Source of the DNA: Diplonema papillatum
Taxonomy: Eukaryota > Euglenozoa > Diplonemea > Diplonemida > Diplonemidae
DNA length: 64,000 nt
Direction of reading: 5' to 3'
NCBI GenBank assembly: GCA_030068145.1
Contig: JAPJBO010000056.1
Span: 372,001-436,000, forward strand
A model generated the notes under the pieces. That model was not told the DNA's origin. It saw nothing but the letters and a program-made list of their open reading frames with translations, and searched no databases. Shown piece after piece: positions 1 to 8,726 of this stretch. The stretch's first letter is position 1. Every line of letters begins with the position of its first letter. Position numbers and translations under genes: made by a program.

Positions 1-940
1 GGCTTGCACGTGAGGCCTCGACGCGGTTCGCAAAGAAAATGGCCAGGACGGCAGCGACAGCATGCCGTTACTCGGCCAACACGAGCGAGGGCGGCGCAAT
101 CGCAGAAGAGAGAGTGCGCTGCGTGGTAAGCAGTTCGACGATGACCTTGCGGCCAGTACGCGCTCCATAAGACAGGCGCTTCGTTTTGTATGTGCGTGTC
201 GGCTGTTCGGCTTCCCACCCCGCCGCCAAGAAACCCCCGGCTGTTGCAGCCAGCCGGCACAATACTTTGTAGGGCAGCCGGCAAGATTGCTGGTGCTAAA
301 AAAAGCGAGGTGCAGCGCATGCAGCGGGGGGTACCTGAACAGCTTCACTGCCGCCGCGCCTAATAATACATGTGCGGCAGAGGCTGGTGGTGGTACATGG
401 GCAGATATGCCGGAGGAGGAACGGGCGAGTGCGTGATTGGAAGAGACGCCGGCTGGTGCATAGGCGACGACGACCGCTCGCGCTTCGGAGACAAGCTGTG
501 ACGGATCGTCCGCATCTCCTTCAGCGTCCTGGGCGAAAGCGCTGCAGGGAGGGTTGTTGGATAAACACCATCCTTTGGGGCTCGCTTGGTTCGATCCGAA
601 CGCTGCGCAATGAATGGTTGGAGAAAGGCGAAGCCGCAGGAAGCTGCCCATTCTTGCTGCGCTGAATACACGCGTTTCTGCTTTTCGGGACGATCAGATA
701 CCCCTATTCAAACCCCTGTGCCTGACCGCAGCTTTGGATTTAACGACTTTGCGGCACTTCTGTCAGAGCACTGTAGCTACGTTCACGCTCCCTCTGCCTG
801 TGACATAACTTTGAAGACAACATCCGCGGTTTTATTCTGAACTCGTGTTTGCCGTTCGGTGTTTGCAAAATACTTGCGCCGCCAGTGTCTGTCTCAAGGA
901 GTCGAACGAAACGCGAGCTCGTGTTTCAGGGCGGGAGATG
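1..940. other. Gene-free left flank
   Basis: I see no supportable gene here on either strand. The open frames are short, overlap one another on both strands and have no recognisable domain. The stretch may belong to the 3' flank of something outside the window. Confidence 0.5.
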
Positions 941-949
941 GGGGAGGAA

Positions 950-1040
950 AAACTTAGTTTAATGTTTAGGCAGAACGCTGCCTCGCATGCATGTTTGATG
1001 CTAGCATCAAGTCTTCGTCGAAGAAAGTGTAAAATAAAAT
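950..1040 (+). repeat. Dispersed palindromic repeat, member 1
   Basis: This member has the core order of the family: CTTAGTTT, then GCCTCGCATGCATG, then the perfect 16-bp palindrome TTGATGCTAGCATCAA at about 998, then a near-palindrome CTTCGTCGAAGAAAG. Related copies lie near 5050, 6306, 20097, 25735 and 59567. No coding capacity is seen. A G10 run (1042-1051) follows directly. Confidence 0.7.
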
Positions 1041-1462
1041 AGGGGGGGGGGCAGCGCTCTTGTTAAGGATCAGCCACTTTGGCCGGATGGCCGGATAAAC
1101 CAGACCCCCCCCCCCCCTCTACAGTGCAGTTGCCTTGGAGGCTGGGTGGTCAAATTCTCTAAGGTGAAATGGTCAAAATTCCCTGCCAAAAGTGGGCCCA
1201 CAAAAATTTTCCAAAGTGTGGTATTTGGGGTATTTGGGACAATAATACTCTCCTCCTCGCCCGTCTCGCTGCTCCGTACTCGCTGCTCTCGTCCTTGCTG
1301 CTGCGTGATGTCAGATTGATGGTGCGTAACAAACGTAGAAAGGTCATGCAGAGATTCTCGTGTGTATGCCACGACTTCTTCACGTGCGCGGAGTCGCTGC
1401 GTTGACATAACAATGATCAAGATGTAAACTTTCAGAGAAGTGTCCTGGGCTAAAAATCCATT
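1041..1462. other. Spacer with opposed G10 and C13 runs
   Basis: A run of ten G (1042-1051) and a run of thirteen C (1105-1117) lie 53 bp apart and could pair as a hairpin stem. The remainder up to the retroelement shows no gene and no terminal repeat that I can match to the other side of the element. Confidence 0.5.
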
Positions 1463-3094
1463 TCAAAACCATGATTGCGGCGTTGGTAGACCGCGCGATA
1501 GCGGGTCGGCGAGCTGCTCCTTCGTGGAAACATACGCCAATTCCAGCCGCTGTTCTCTGAGGGCGGCAGTCCTCTTCGCCGACCTGAGCACCTCAGCCGT
1601 GAGGAAATCGCGGCATCGCCCGCGCGCCGCGGAATGAACGCATACGGTGTTGTCCACCATCGCCCTTATAGTCGCCCTTCGTGGAAGGAGGGGTGAGATC
1701 CGCACTACGCCTTTCAACAAAGCGCGGGCCTCCAGCCTGTGTATTGGCTCGCCCGACTCACAAGCATCCCATGTGCCCCCTTCAGCGAAGAAACCAGAAG
1801 CTAGAATGCCCCAACCGGAGAGGGAGGCATCCGTGTAAAGGAGGAAGACGCGCCCCCGGGTCTTCTCTGGCACGCTGTGCCACTGGCCAATTTCCCGTGT
1901 GACCGCCCGGAGCGCCGAAGCAAAGGAAGGCCATATCGGACAAGCCGTGTCCCAGAGCCGCGGTTGGTCAGCTAGGAGCCTGCCGAAACGCGACTGGAAA
2001 CGAGACAGTGTCGGGTAGTCCCACGCATCAATTCCTAAGAAATACATGTGGAAATTTACCGTGCCCAACACCCGGTAGGCCTCTCTGAACGTGCAAGCGC
2101 GCTCCGCCGCGGCGACGGCGTCCGTGAGGGCGTTTACTACCTTCGAAGGGGCTCGAAGAAGGTTCTTGGCGAGATCGACGTCGAGTCCCAGCCACGTCAC
2201 ACGCGAACGCGGAGCATACTCCTCGTCTTTCGTCTTCAGGCCAACAAAACTGGACACCGCTTTCCAAGTTTTCCACACACTCAGCATCGTGCGTGAATCG
2301 GGGGCTGAAAGGAAGAAATTGTCCACCCAGGGAGTGACGCGTCCGGCGGGGCATTTCTGCCTAACCACTCGCGCTAACAAATCGGCCAGGTTTGTCGCGA
2401 CACCCATCGACTTGTCCCAACCCATGGGCATCACTTTGAGGACCCTCTTCCCATGTATCGGAAGTCGCATCCCAAAAGCTAGAGAAATGGACGGGTGCAA
2501 AGGAAAAGCGTGGAAGTAGCTCACGGCGTCCACCTCGAGGCCCATCACCGATGCACGTATTGTGTCCCACACCTCTTCCCTTGAGGGTAGGACCGTGGGG
2601 GGTCCGGGGTCCGGTGTGGCGTGCTCGTTGAGCGCCTTCGGCCAACATATGAGGCGCCCCTCGTCCGGTGTTTTCTTCGCGACGGTGAACAGCCTCATCT
2701 CGGTGATGGGGGTGGCCTTCGGCACTCGTCCGGTGATCGACGACATTGCCACGTCGGCAGCGTGGTTTGGGTGGAGCCTTGAGAGCGGCTCGAGCAGCCG
2801 TCGCCCCCAGAAACGCTGATAGTTAGCATAAAAGAAGTCCGGGTCGCGGATCCACCTCGACGCCTCGATCCATGCGTGGCCGCCGACGCTGTGCGCTAGA
2901 ACATCTGCCCGAACAAAATTTAGCAGAGGTGGTGATGACTGAGCGATTCTAGCAGTCGGAAGTGCGGGAGGGTGAGTCTTACACGCCTTGCTCGCGTTTG
3001 AGTCCCATAGCAGGACCGCGTTGCTCACCGATGGCTTCACGGCAGCATCATCGTGAAGAAAGGAGGCAAGTTCATCTCCTTTTAATTTTCCGTC
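1463..3094 (-). CDS. Reverse transcriptase-RNase H of DIRS-type retroelement
   Basis: The protein copies element RNA into DNA and degrades the template strand. RT motif A is visible in the segment EVDAVSYFHAFPLHP (catalytic Asp present), and a PMGWDKSMGVAT segment follows. The catalytic box usually written YxDD reads WVDN, so the second Asp is Asn. RNase H is recognisable by LLYTDASLSGWG, HRLEARALL and MVDNT, with a closing STKEQLADPLSRG. The frame stays open upstream to 3853, overlapping the recombinase gene in another frame, and there is no ATG at the start of the conserved part. Translation may therefore need frameshifting, re-initiation or a spliced transcript. The start given is where homology-like sequence begins, not a proven initiation site. 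Confidence 0.8.
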   Translation of the reverse strand, partial: DGKLKGDELASFLHDDAAVKPSVSNAVLLWDSNASKACKTHPPALPTARIAQSSPPLLNFVRADVLAHSVGGHAWIEASRWIRDPDFFYANYQRFWGRRLLEPLSRLHPNHAADVAMSSITGRVPKATPITEMRLFTVAKKTPDEGRLICWPKALNEHATPDPGPPTVLPSREEVWDTIRASVMGLEVDAVSYFHAFPLHPSISLAFGMRLPIHGKRVLKVMPMGWDKSMGVATNLADLLARVVRQKCPAGRVTPWVDNFFLSAPDSRTMLSVWKTWKAVSSFVGLKTKDEEYAPRSRVTWLGLDVDLAKNLLRAPSKVVNALTDAVAAAERACTFREAYRVLGTVNFHMYFLGIDAWDYPTLSRFQSRFGRLLADQPRLWDTACPIWPSFASALRAVTREIGQWHSVPEKTRGRVFLLYTDASLSGWGILASGFFAEGGTWDACESGEPIHRLEARALLKGVVRISPLLPRRATIRAMVDNTVCVHSAARGRCRDFLTAEVLRSAKRTAALREQRLELAYVSTKEQLADPLSRGLPTPQSWF

Positions 3095-3990
3095 AGGGCT
3101 CGGGAGGCGCCGAGCTGTGTCCGCACGTGACACCTGGGGGCGTAGCGGATGAGTCCGTTGAGGGTGGCGTGGAGGGTCAGGGTCCTGACAGCCTCGGGAT
3201 CGGCAGCTGTGAGGGCGTGTTGTGCGGCTCCTCTCCGGATGGAGTGAGCCGTGAGTCCCTTCGGCAGAAGTGCTGCGTACTGCGCTGTCGTCCTGTCGCC
3301 CCCGAGTGTTTCGTCCGGCAGCTTCCGGGACAGGTACGTCGTGATCATGTGCCGCAGCTTTCCGGACCAGACTTGCGTCACGATCCCGACGTTCCGCCAG
3401 TCCTTCCTCTCCGTCCACTCTATCTCGAGCACGCCGTCTGAAGAGCACTTCACCGCTCCCACGCGCTGTCTCCTCACGTCTCCGACTCTCGACGCTGTCA
3501 ACCATGCGACCGCGAAGATCACCGCCGCCTGAGGATCGCTCTTGACCAGCCGGTCCACCGTCCGATACAACACGTCTTTCGATATCGGCGCCGCCTGTCG
3601 GGGCACGCCAGCTTTCAGCTTCGCGAGGCCTCTCTGAGCCATCGTGATCCGATAGTCGTTGAGGACAACGCCTTCCATGCGCAGTGTCGCGCGGATGTTG
3701 GCGACCTCGGTGAGTATCGAAGTGGGCTTTAGCCCCTCGGCGTGGCACCACCCGATGAACGCCAGCAACTGGTCTGCCGGCGGGTGGCTCTGGAGTCGGG
3801 CTTGGACCACAAACCTCGTCCACTTCGCGGCGGAGTACCCCATGTTTCGCCACGTAGCCTCGGCGTAGGAGGCGCTGTACACGCGGTGGAGGGCGTGTGT
3901 GATCCGCTCTTGCGTCGCGTTTCGAAACGTCTTTAGCGGTCGTCCCGGACGCGTGCTGCGGCTTCTTGGCCCCAGTGGAACGACGCTCAT
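3082..3990 (-). CDS. Tyrosine recombinase of DIRS-type retroelement
   Basis: This 302-residue protein is expected to integrate a circular DNA form of the element, with no integrase or target-site duplication. The catalytic set is visible: box I Arg in LTASRVGDV, the HxxR box in TAHSIRRGAAQ, then LTLHATLNGLIRYAP, with a His followed by the likely nucleophile Tyr near the C-terminus. The N-terminal half looks like a helical core-binding domain. The ATG at 3988-3990 lies 13 bp after the Gag stop, and the 3' end overlaps the start of the RT region. The HSxRRGAA box is close to that of the decayed recombinase at 38694-40011. Confidence 0.85.
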   Translation of the reverse strand: MSVVPLGPRSRSTRPGRPLKTFRNATQERITHALHRVYSASYAEATWRNMGYSAAKWTRFVVQARLQSHPPADQLLAFIGWCHAEGLKPTSILTEVANIRATLRMEGVVLNDYRITMAQRGLAKLKAGVPRQAAPISKDVLYRTVDRLVKSDPQAAVIFAVAWLTASRVGDVRRQRVGAVKCSSDGVLEIEWTERKDWRNVGIVTQVWSGKLRHMITTYLSRKLPDETLGGDRTTAQYAALLPKGLTAHSIRRGAAQHALTAADPEAVRTLTLHATLNGLIRYAPRCHVRTQLGASRALTEN

Positions 3991-4003
3991 GAAGGGGTAG
4001 CCT

Positions 4004-4819
4004 TCACCAACGATTACCCCTCCCCGAGTTCCATCCGCCTTTTCCGCCCTTTCCGTTTTTTCGTCCGTCGCCCTTAAACGACGACTCGCGGGGCGCGCTG
4101 TGCCCCCTGTACCCCTTTCCGCCGTGCCGTAGACGGTGTTCTGCGCCCCTGGACCGGAAGCGGGACGGCATCTTCTTCATCTCCTTGTCGTAGGCGTCCT
4201 TGAGCTCCGAAATCTCGGACGGGAACTCCGCCCACTTCGCCCGCTGTTCTGCCGCCGCCAACGCCCTTGGGTTCCATCTCCTTGTGATGGCATCGCGTAT
4301 CAGGCCGCCTATGACGTCCTGAATGGCGGGGTCGCGCATACCGGGGACGAGCTGACGAATGACTTCAAACGCACGCGCCACCTCGCGTTTGGCGCTCGCC
4401 GCTCTCAGCGTGGACGGACCCCAGGTCCGCTTCGCCTCTTCGAACGCGCGCCAGGGATCACGGAGCCACTCAGCGGGGTCGGCCAGTTCCCCTTCCGAGA
4501 ACGGGGGTCTCGTATGCCACTGCGGCTCAGGGTGAAAGGGTAGGGGGGCCTGCGCCTGGCTCGCTTCTGCGTGCGCAACGCGCGCCCTTGCCTCTGCCTG
4601 ATCGTCGGCTTGCCCGGCTGCGTCGTCCGAATCTTCGTCTCCGTCTGTCTCGTCGTCACTCTCCTCTAGCGGGGCGCCGTCTTTCTTCTCGACGATGCGA
4701 GCGGCGACGTCGGCCTTCGAACGCAGGCCCTTAACGTCGACCCCGAGTTCGGCCGCGATAGCGCGCAACTCGACGAGCTTGAGGGTTGCCAGATATTCTG
4801 CTGTGACCTTTTTCGGCAT
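4004..4819 (-). CDS. Gag-like protein with SAP-like motif and RG-rich tail
   Basis: I chose the ATG at 4817-4819 (MPKKVTAEY), giving about 271 residues. The frame is open further upstream but that part looks non-coding. Residues ~10-45 resemble a SAP motif (LRAIAAELGVDVKGLRSKAD). An acidic stretch follows, then a proline-rich linker and a helical middle. The C-terminus is rich in Gly, Arg and Lys (GKGGKGGWNSGRGNRW), suitable for binding nucleic acid. Position before the recombinase gene and the basic tail support a Gag role; no zinc knuckle is seen. The SAP assignment is by eye. Confidence 0.65.
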   Translation of the reverse strand: MPKKVTAEYLATLKLVELRAIAAELGVDVKGLRSKADVAARIVEKKDGAPLEESDDETDGDEDSDDAAGQADDQAEARARVAHAEASQAQAPLPFHPEPQWHTRPPFSEGELADPAEWLRDPWRAFEEAKRTWGPSTLRAASAKREVARAFEVIRQLVPGMRDPAIQDVIGGLIRDAITRRWNPRALAAAEQRAKWAEFPSEISELKDAYDKEMKKMPSRFRSRGAEHRLRHGGKGYRGHSAPRESSFKGDGRKNGKGGKGGWNSGRGNRW

Positions 4820-5141
4820 CTTTACGTGAGGCAAGCGAGGGGTAAAATTACGGTGTTCTTCTCGAGAGCGACGGGGTAATAACCTTTGTACAAGTGTTAG
4901 TTCTCGTCGGAATAGTATTAATCTTCTAAGATCTTTGATCTTATACGACAAAAAAAAATTTTTTTTTTCTGACCGCCCACCGTGGTGACCACCTTAGAGA
5001 GTGACAGGTAGCGTCTCCCCCCTCCACAGTGAAAATAGCCTGAGGGGGGAAAATCTTAGTTTCGTGTTCAGAGCGCCTCTCATGCATATGGAAGGGGGGG
5101 GGGGGGGGGGGTCAGCCGGCTGATGGATGGATGGATGGTTC
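4820..5141. other. Spacer with A/T run and two G18 runs
   Basis: The stretch contains a run of A followed by a run of T near 4950-4968, a truncated member of the palindromic repeat (5050-5093) and a G18 run (5094-5111). The promoter or left terminus of the retroelement may lie here, but I cannot point to it. Confidence 0.4.
5050..5111 (+). repeat. Truncated palindromic repeat ending in G18
   Basis: The 5' part of the dispersed family is present (CTTAGTTT and GCCTCTCATGCAT). It then stops at the CATGCAT core and passes into an uninterrupted run of 18 G (5094-5111). The same abrupt replacement by oligo-G is seen at 20148. Confidence 0.6.
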
Positions 5142-7356
5142 TTAACAAGATGCCTGGGGGGGGGGGGGGGGGGACAGCATACGAGCGTCGATGAAGTTGA
5201 TTACGCCTTCGAGGCTTTGCACCATGTCGTCGTCGCCGACGGGAGCTGCGGACGGGCGGGTCCCGGGAGACGCGGGAGCGGCGCGGGGGCTGCGGGAGCC
5301 CGGCGAGATCCCCGCCTCGACGCGGTCGGCGTGGACCTGGTAGATCTGGATCACCTTCGCCCAGTTCCTCGCTATGTTGGCCCGCGACAGCGTCGGCTGG
5401 AACTCGGCGATGGTGTTGTACAGCAGGTCCGGGTCTACCGCGTGCAGCTGCGTCGCGATGATCATCGCTTCCTTCGCGGCTTCCACGTGCGACAGCGCGC
5501 TGTGTGTTCGAGATTGCTTTGCAATTCCTGCTCGATGGCAGCATCCATTCACTTCCAGCCCGTTTAGAGTGAAACTTCGCTTGAGGATCCAAGTGGCTGG
5601 CTACCAATTTAAAGTTTCTCCTGATCGCCATTTTGCGGTTTGGAGTTCGGACACAGGGCCTCGACTGCTCGCCAACTGTTGGCTGCTGTGAAGAGACGTG
5701 TTCCCAAGGAGCACCAGCTTTCCCATTTTGGAGTCATTACACTCTCGAGTGTGACCCATAGATTCCAGAAGGCTTTCTGCGCGCTGAACAACCTACCTCC
5801 CCCTCCGTCCGCCAGGGGTGAAGTTTTTGAGTCTCTGGTTGACCGCTGAGGCGAGGTACGGCATGGAAGGGCGAGTAAACGCGGTTGCAGTGATCACTGT
5901 CGTTTGGTGGGGCTTTGATTCGTTTCCTGTACGCGCGGGTACGTCGATTTCCGGTGTTTTGCGTGGAACAGCCTTTCAGGACGAGACAATCCACAACTGC
6001 TCCTTGCCAGTCACGGCGGCACAAATCGAAATACGGCATTTGAGGACGGGGAAGTAGAAGGAGAGGAGGCATTTTAGCTCCTAGGTTCGCTTGCTTCGCG
6101 ACGCACGACAATACGAAGCATCAAGGCACGACAGATGGGCAAATAGGTCGGAGACCTAGCAAGCAGTTGGCGAGCAGTCGAGCAACCAAACACCGGCGGC
6201 TTCCGCAAACAAAATAGCGCGGACAAAATCAGGAAGCCTGTGCGTTGCGACCTTTTCTAGCGGTTCTCCTTTGCTGTCGTCCCAGTGCAACACAGAAGGT
6301 ATTCTGGAGGACATGCATGTTTGATGTTTGCGAATCTTCTTTGGGAATAAGAGAAAAAGGAGGAACAAATGCGTAGATTTTGTTCCATTGTTTTACTTTT
6401 TGGCGACGACATAGGGTATACCGCCGTCAACGTTCATTTTTAGAACAAGTATGCTCTCTAAGGAGGTGGTTACTGGTTATGGTTATATTGCTCGGTAGCT
6501 TGCAAACGGGTACTGTGCCCTAGCATTGCATTGTCAACAACGAGAAAAAAAACTCGACGTAGCTGCTTTGACTCCGAATGAAGGTAGGGGAAAATGCAAT
6601 CTGATTTGTTCTTCGCTTACACCACCGTGTGTTGTTTTCTCACTCAGGACTTTTGACCTGTTGTGTGTGTGTGTGATTTGTCGTGTTGGGGTAGACCCGC
6701 ATGACCCCACGTCCGTTCAACACGTGGTTCGGTACTTGGGATCCCTTCGGTACTTTGTCTGGCAGGCTATTGTCGAGCATTTCCTTCCAAGCTGGCGCTT
6801 ATGTAAAAACAACGGGTTCGCGGGGGAGAGGGGTTGCATACAGCTTCAGCTTCGTTTGCAGCGTCAGGGATTCCGTGGGGATAGGGGAGGTGTAGGCAAG
6901 AGGGGACATGCCGGGCGGGCCAGCGACGCCAGATGCCCGCAAGCCCGCCGGGTTGACGACCCGGAGGTTCTGGGGCGGGATGTCGAAGACTTGCTCGTTT
7001 CCGCCGTGGAACTCGACGAGCACCTTGTCGTCCTGGTGCCCCACCACGTAGCCTCGCAGCCCGTTGAACTCCCTCGTGTTGTGCAGATGCTGCGCTTCGA
7101 TCTCAATCCCGAGCGGAAACAAGTCCGCTAAACGCGACCCCCCGGGCCCCGCTGCGAGCGGCTGGCTGTAGTTGATGCCGCTGGCCGCACCCGGGCTGCT
7201 GTAGTGCCTCCGCGGCGATTTGCTGTACCCCGGTTGCGCCTTGCAGCTCCTCTTCAGCTTGTTCAACGTCGTCGGAGACAGCGGCTGGTCGATGAAATCA
7301 ATCACGTCGTGGATGAAGACGGATTCTCCCGGGGACGAGGACATGCCAAGCGCCAT
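5142..7356 (-). CDS. Two-exon protein of unknown function with KOW-like segment
   Basis: Predicted exons are 6842-7356 (ATG at 7354-7356) and 5142-5499. The donor GTATGC after 6842 and the acceptor ACACAG before 5499 are in matching phase, giving 290 residues. Exon 1 has a short motif VIDFIDQPL, a low-complexity Ser/Pro/Gly part and a segment LRGYVVGHQDDKVLVEF followed by a PQNLRVV strand, resembling the small beta-barrel (KOW/Tudor-like) repeats common in algae and alveolates. Exon 2 has a helical part (EAAKEAMIIATQLHAVDPD) and a second motif VINFIDARM. I do not recognise the family. Near the 3' end a GTATGC site and a C18-AG stretch only 29 bp apart (5154-5182) imitate an intron; if spliced, the C-terminus would change. 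The 1.3-kb intron contains a palindromic repeat member. Confidence 0.55.
6306..6415 (+). repeat. Dispersed palindromic repeat, diverged member
   Basis: The order CATGCATGTTTGATG, AATCTTCTTTG, then GCGTAGATTTTGTTCCATTGTTTTAC follows the consensus of the family best seen at 59567-59730. The central palindrome is mutated. It lies in the intron of the 5142-7356 gene. Confidence 0.5.
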
Positions 7357-8726
7357 GCTACTATTGTTTATTTTGTTTGTGTGTCCGACGATCCCGTGGG
7401 TGGGCGTGCGAGGTTCTTGTTGGTGGTTTTCGGCCCTTCTTCTTTTTATTTAGAGTTAAAGTTTCGCTTGAGAATCCGGAGTTTTAGAGTCTCTTCAAAC
7501 CCGGTCTGTTCCTCGTTGCGGGAAAGAGTTGACGAGCCTCCCCTTGACTCCGTGCCGACCAGGACTGCGGAAACCTTGAACGTGCTCTAAAGCAGGAGCT
7601 TCTACTTTCAATTTGCTTCGGGGCTAGATTCGCGCCGAGCAACGTCGCTATGAACGCTTGTTCGTGGTGAACGAATTCGAAAGGGGTCAGTAGAAGCACA
7701 GGCGGTGCGTGTGCAAAAAGACGAATTATTCCTAGAAGCGATCAGAATAAGTAAAAAAGAGGGAAAAAAATGTAATGGGTAAAAGACGCAATGTAACACT
7801 GTCGTTTTTGCCGTCTGTTGAAACAACACTCGCGGGAACGTATGCGGGCGCGACCGGGGCTGCTGGACGCCTCGTCTTGCTTAGCACTAGACAGAGGTGT
7901 CCCTTCCGATAGAGGCAACTGGCTGCTAAGATTTCAAGAAGGGGGAGGGATCTCCGAGAAAAAGAAGAGCGTATGGAACGGGGAGAGGAGAGGCGGGGAG
8001 GAAAGAAAAATAAAAGCGATAAAAAAAACGAACGGGTGGGCGGGGAACTCGTGACCTTATTTGGCGATTTGCTCTCCGATTCTTTTGCAATGCGTTGTTA
8101 GTTTACTGTCACCCAGGCGCAGACACGCGGCTCAGCGGGATCAAGTGAAGGTGCAAGAAGAAGGTGAAAACGAAAGGGGATGGTGTGGGGGGGAGGGGGG
8201 GGGGGGATGGATCAGTTGGTGAGACTGGCCCTGACGGAACAGCAAGAAGGTTCCTCTTTTAACCTTTCGAAGAGGCGGACCTGCCTTGGATCCGACGGCT
8301 GCATCTCTGCTCAAGAAGCCTATCCAACGATTTCCTGCAGCAGCTACCTACTTGAGAAGAGGGACTGCAAAGACGCACGGCTTCGCGTGCATTCGTGGTT
8401 GACGTTCTCTTGTTGCGTGACGCAACTTTGGATGTTTCGTGTTGCTTCATTGTTGTTGGCTTTGTTCATTTTTTTATCATATTCAGCAGACCGCAAGCTC
8501 CTCTCGTCTCTCTTGCGCATACTTGCTCTGCGGCTGTCGTGTATCCGGAAGGAGCGATCGGACGCTTTTTGGGGGGGGAGGCCAGTGATCCTCGTCCAGT
8601 TTTTTTCTCGAGGAAGCCACATCTTGACTCGTTAGGTGGGGTGAGAAAGGATGGGCGCTGGTCATCAACACAGGCCATCCTGCATGGGGTTCGAGAGGTG
8701 CTTTCAATGGTACACACTGATCAGGT
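7357..8726. other. Spacer between unknown gene and first fumarate reductase gene
   Basis: No gene is supportable. A purine-rich strip lies at 7930-8040, and an interrupted G run (8187-8206) is present. The promoter of the upstream minus-strand gene should lie just right of 7356, and the 3' end of the fumarate reductase transcript just left of 8727; no motif stands out. Confidence 0.4.

Larger units (their letters stand above)
1463..4819 (-). mobile_element. DIRS-type tyrosine-recombinase retroelement (coding part)
   Basis: Three consecutive minus-strand frames encode a Gag-like protein, a tyrosine recombinase and a reverse transcriptase-RNase H, which together define a YR retrotransposon (DIRS/Ngaro/PAT group). 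Gag stops 13 bp before the recombinase ATG, and the recombinase and RT frames overlap. All three frames are open, so the element is young or recently active. I could not find the terminal or split repeats by eye, so the limits given are those of the coding region only. Confidence 0.85.

Noticed and set aside
588-600. GGTTCGATCC word resembling a tRNA B box
   Set aside because: No A box or cloverleaf can be folded around it.
3082-3853. Upstream extension of the RT frame through the recombinase gene
   Set aside because: Basic, low-complexity translation typical of a GC-rich shadow; the recombinase frame there has the catalytic motifs.
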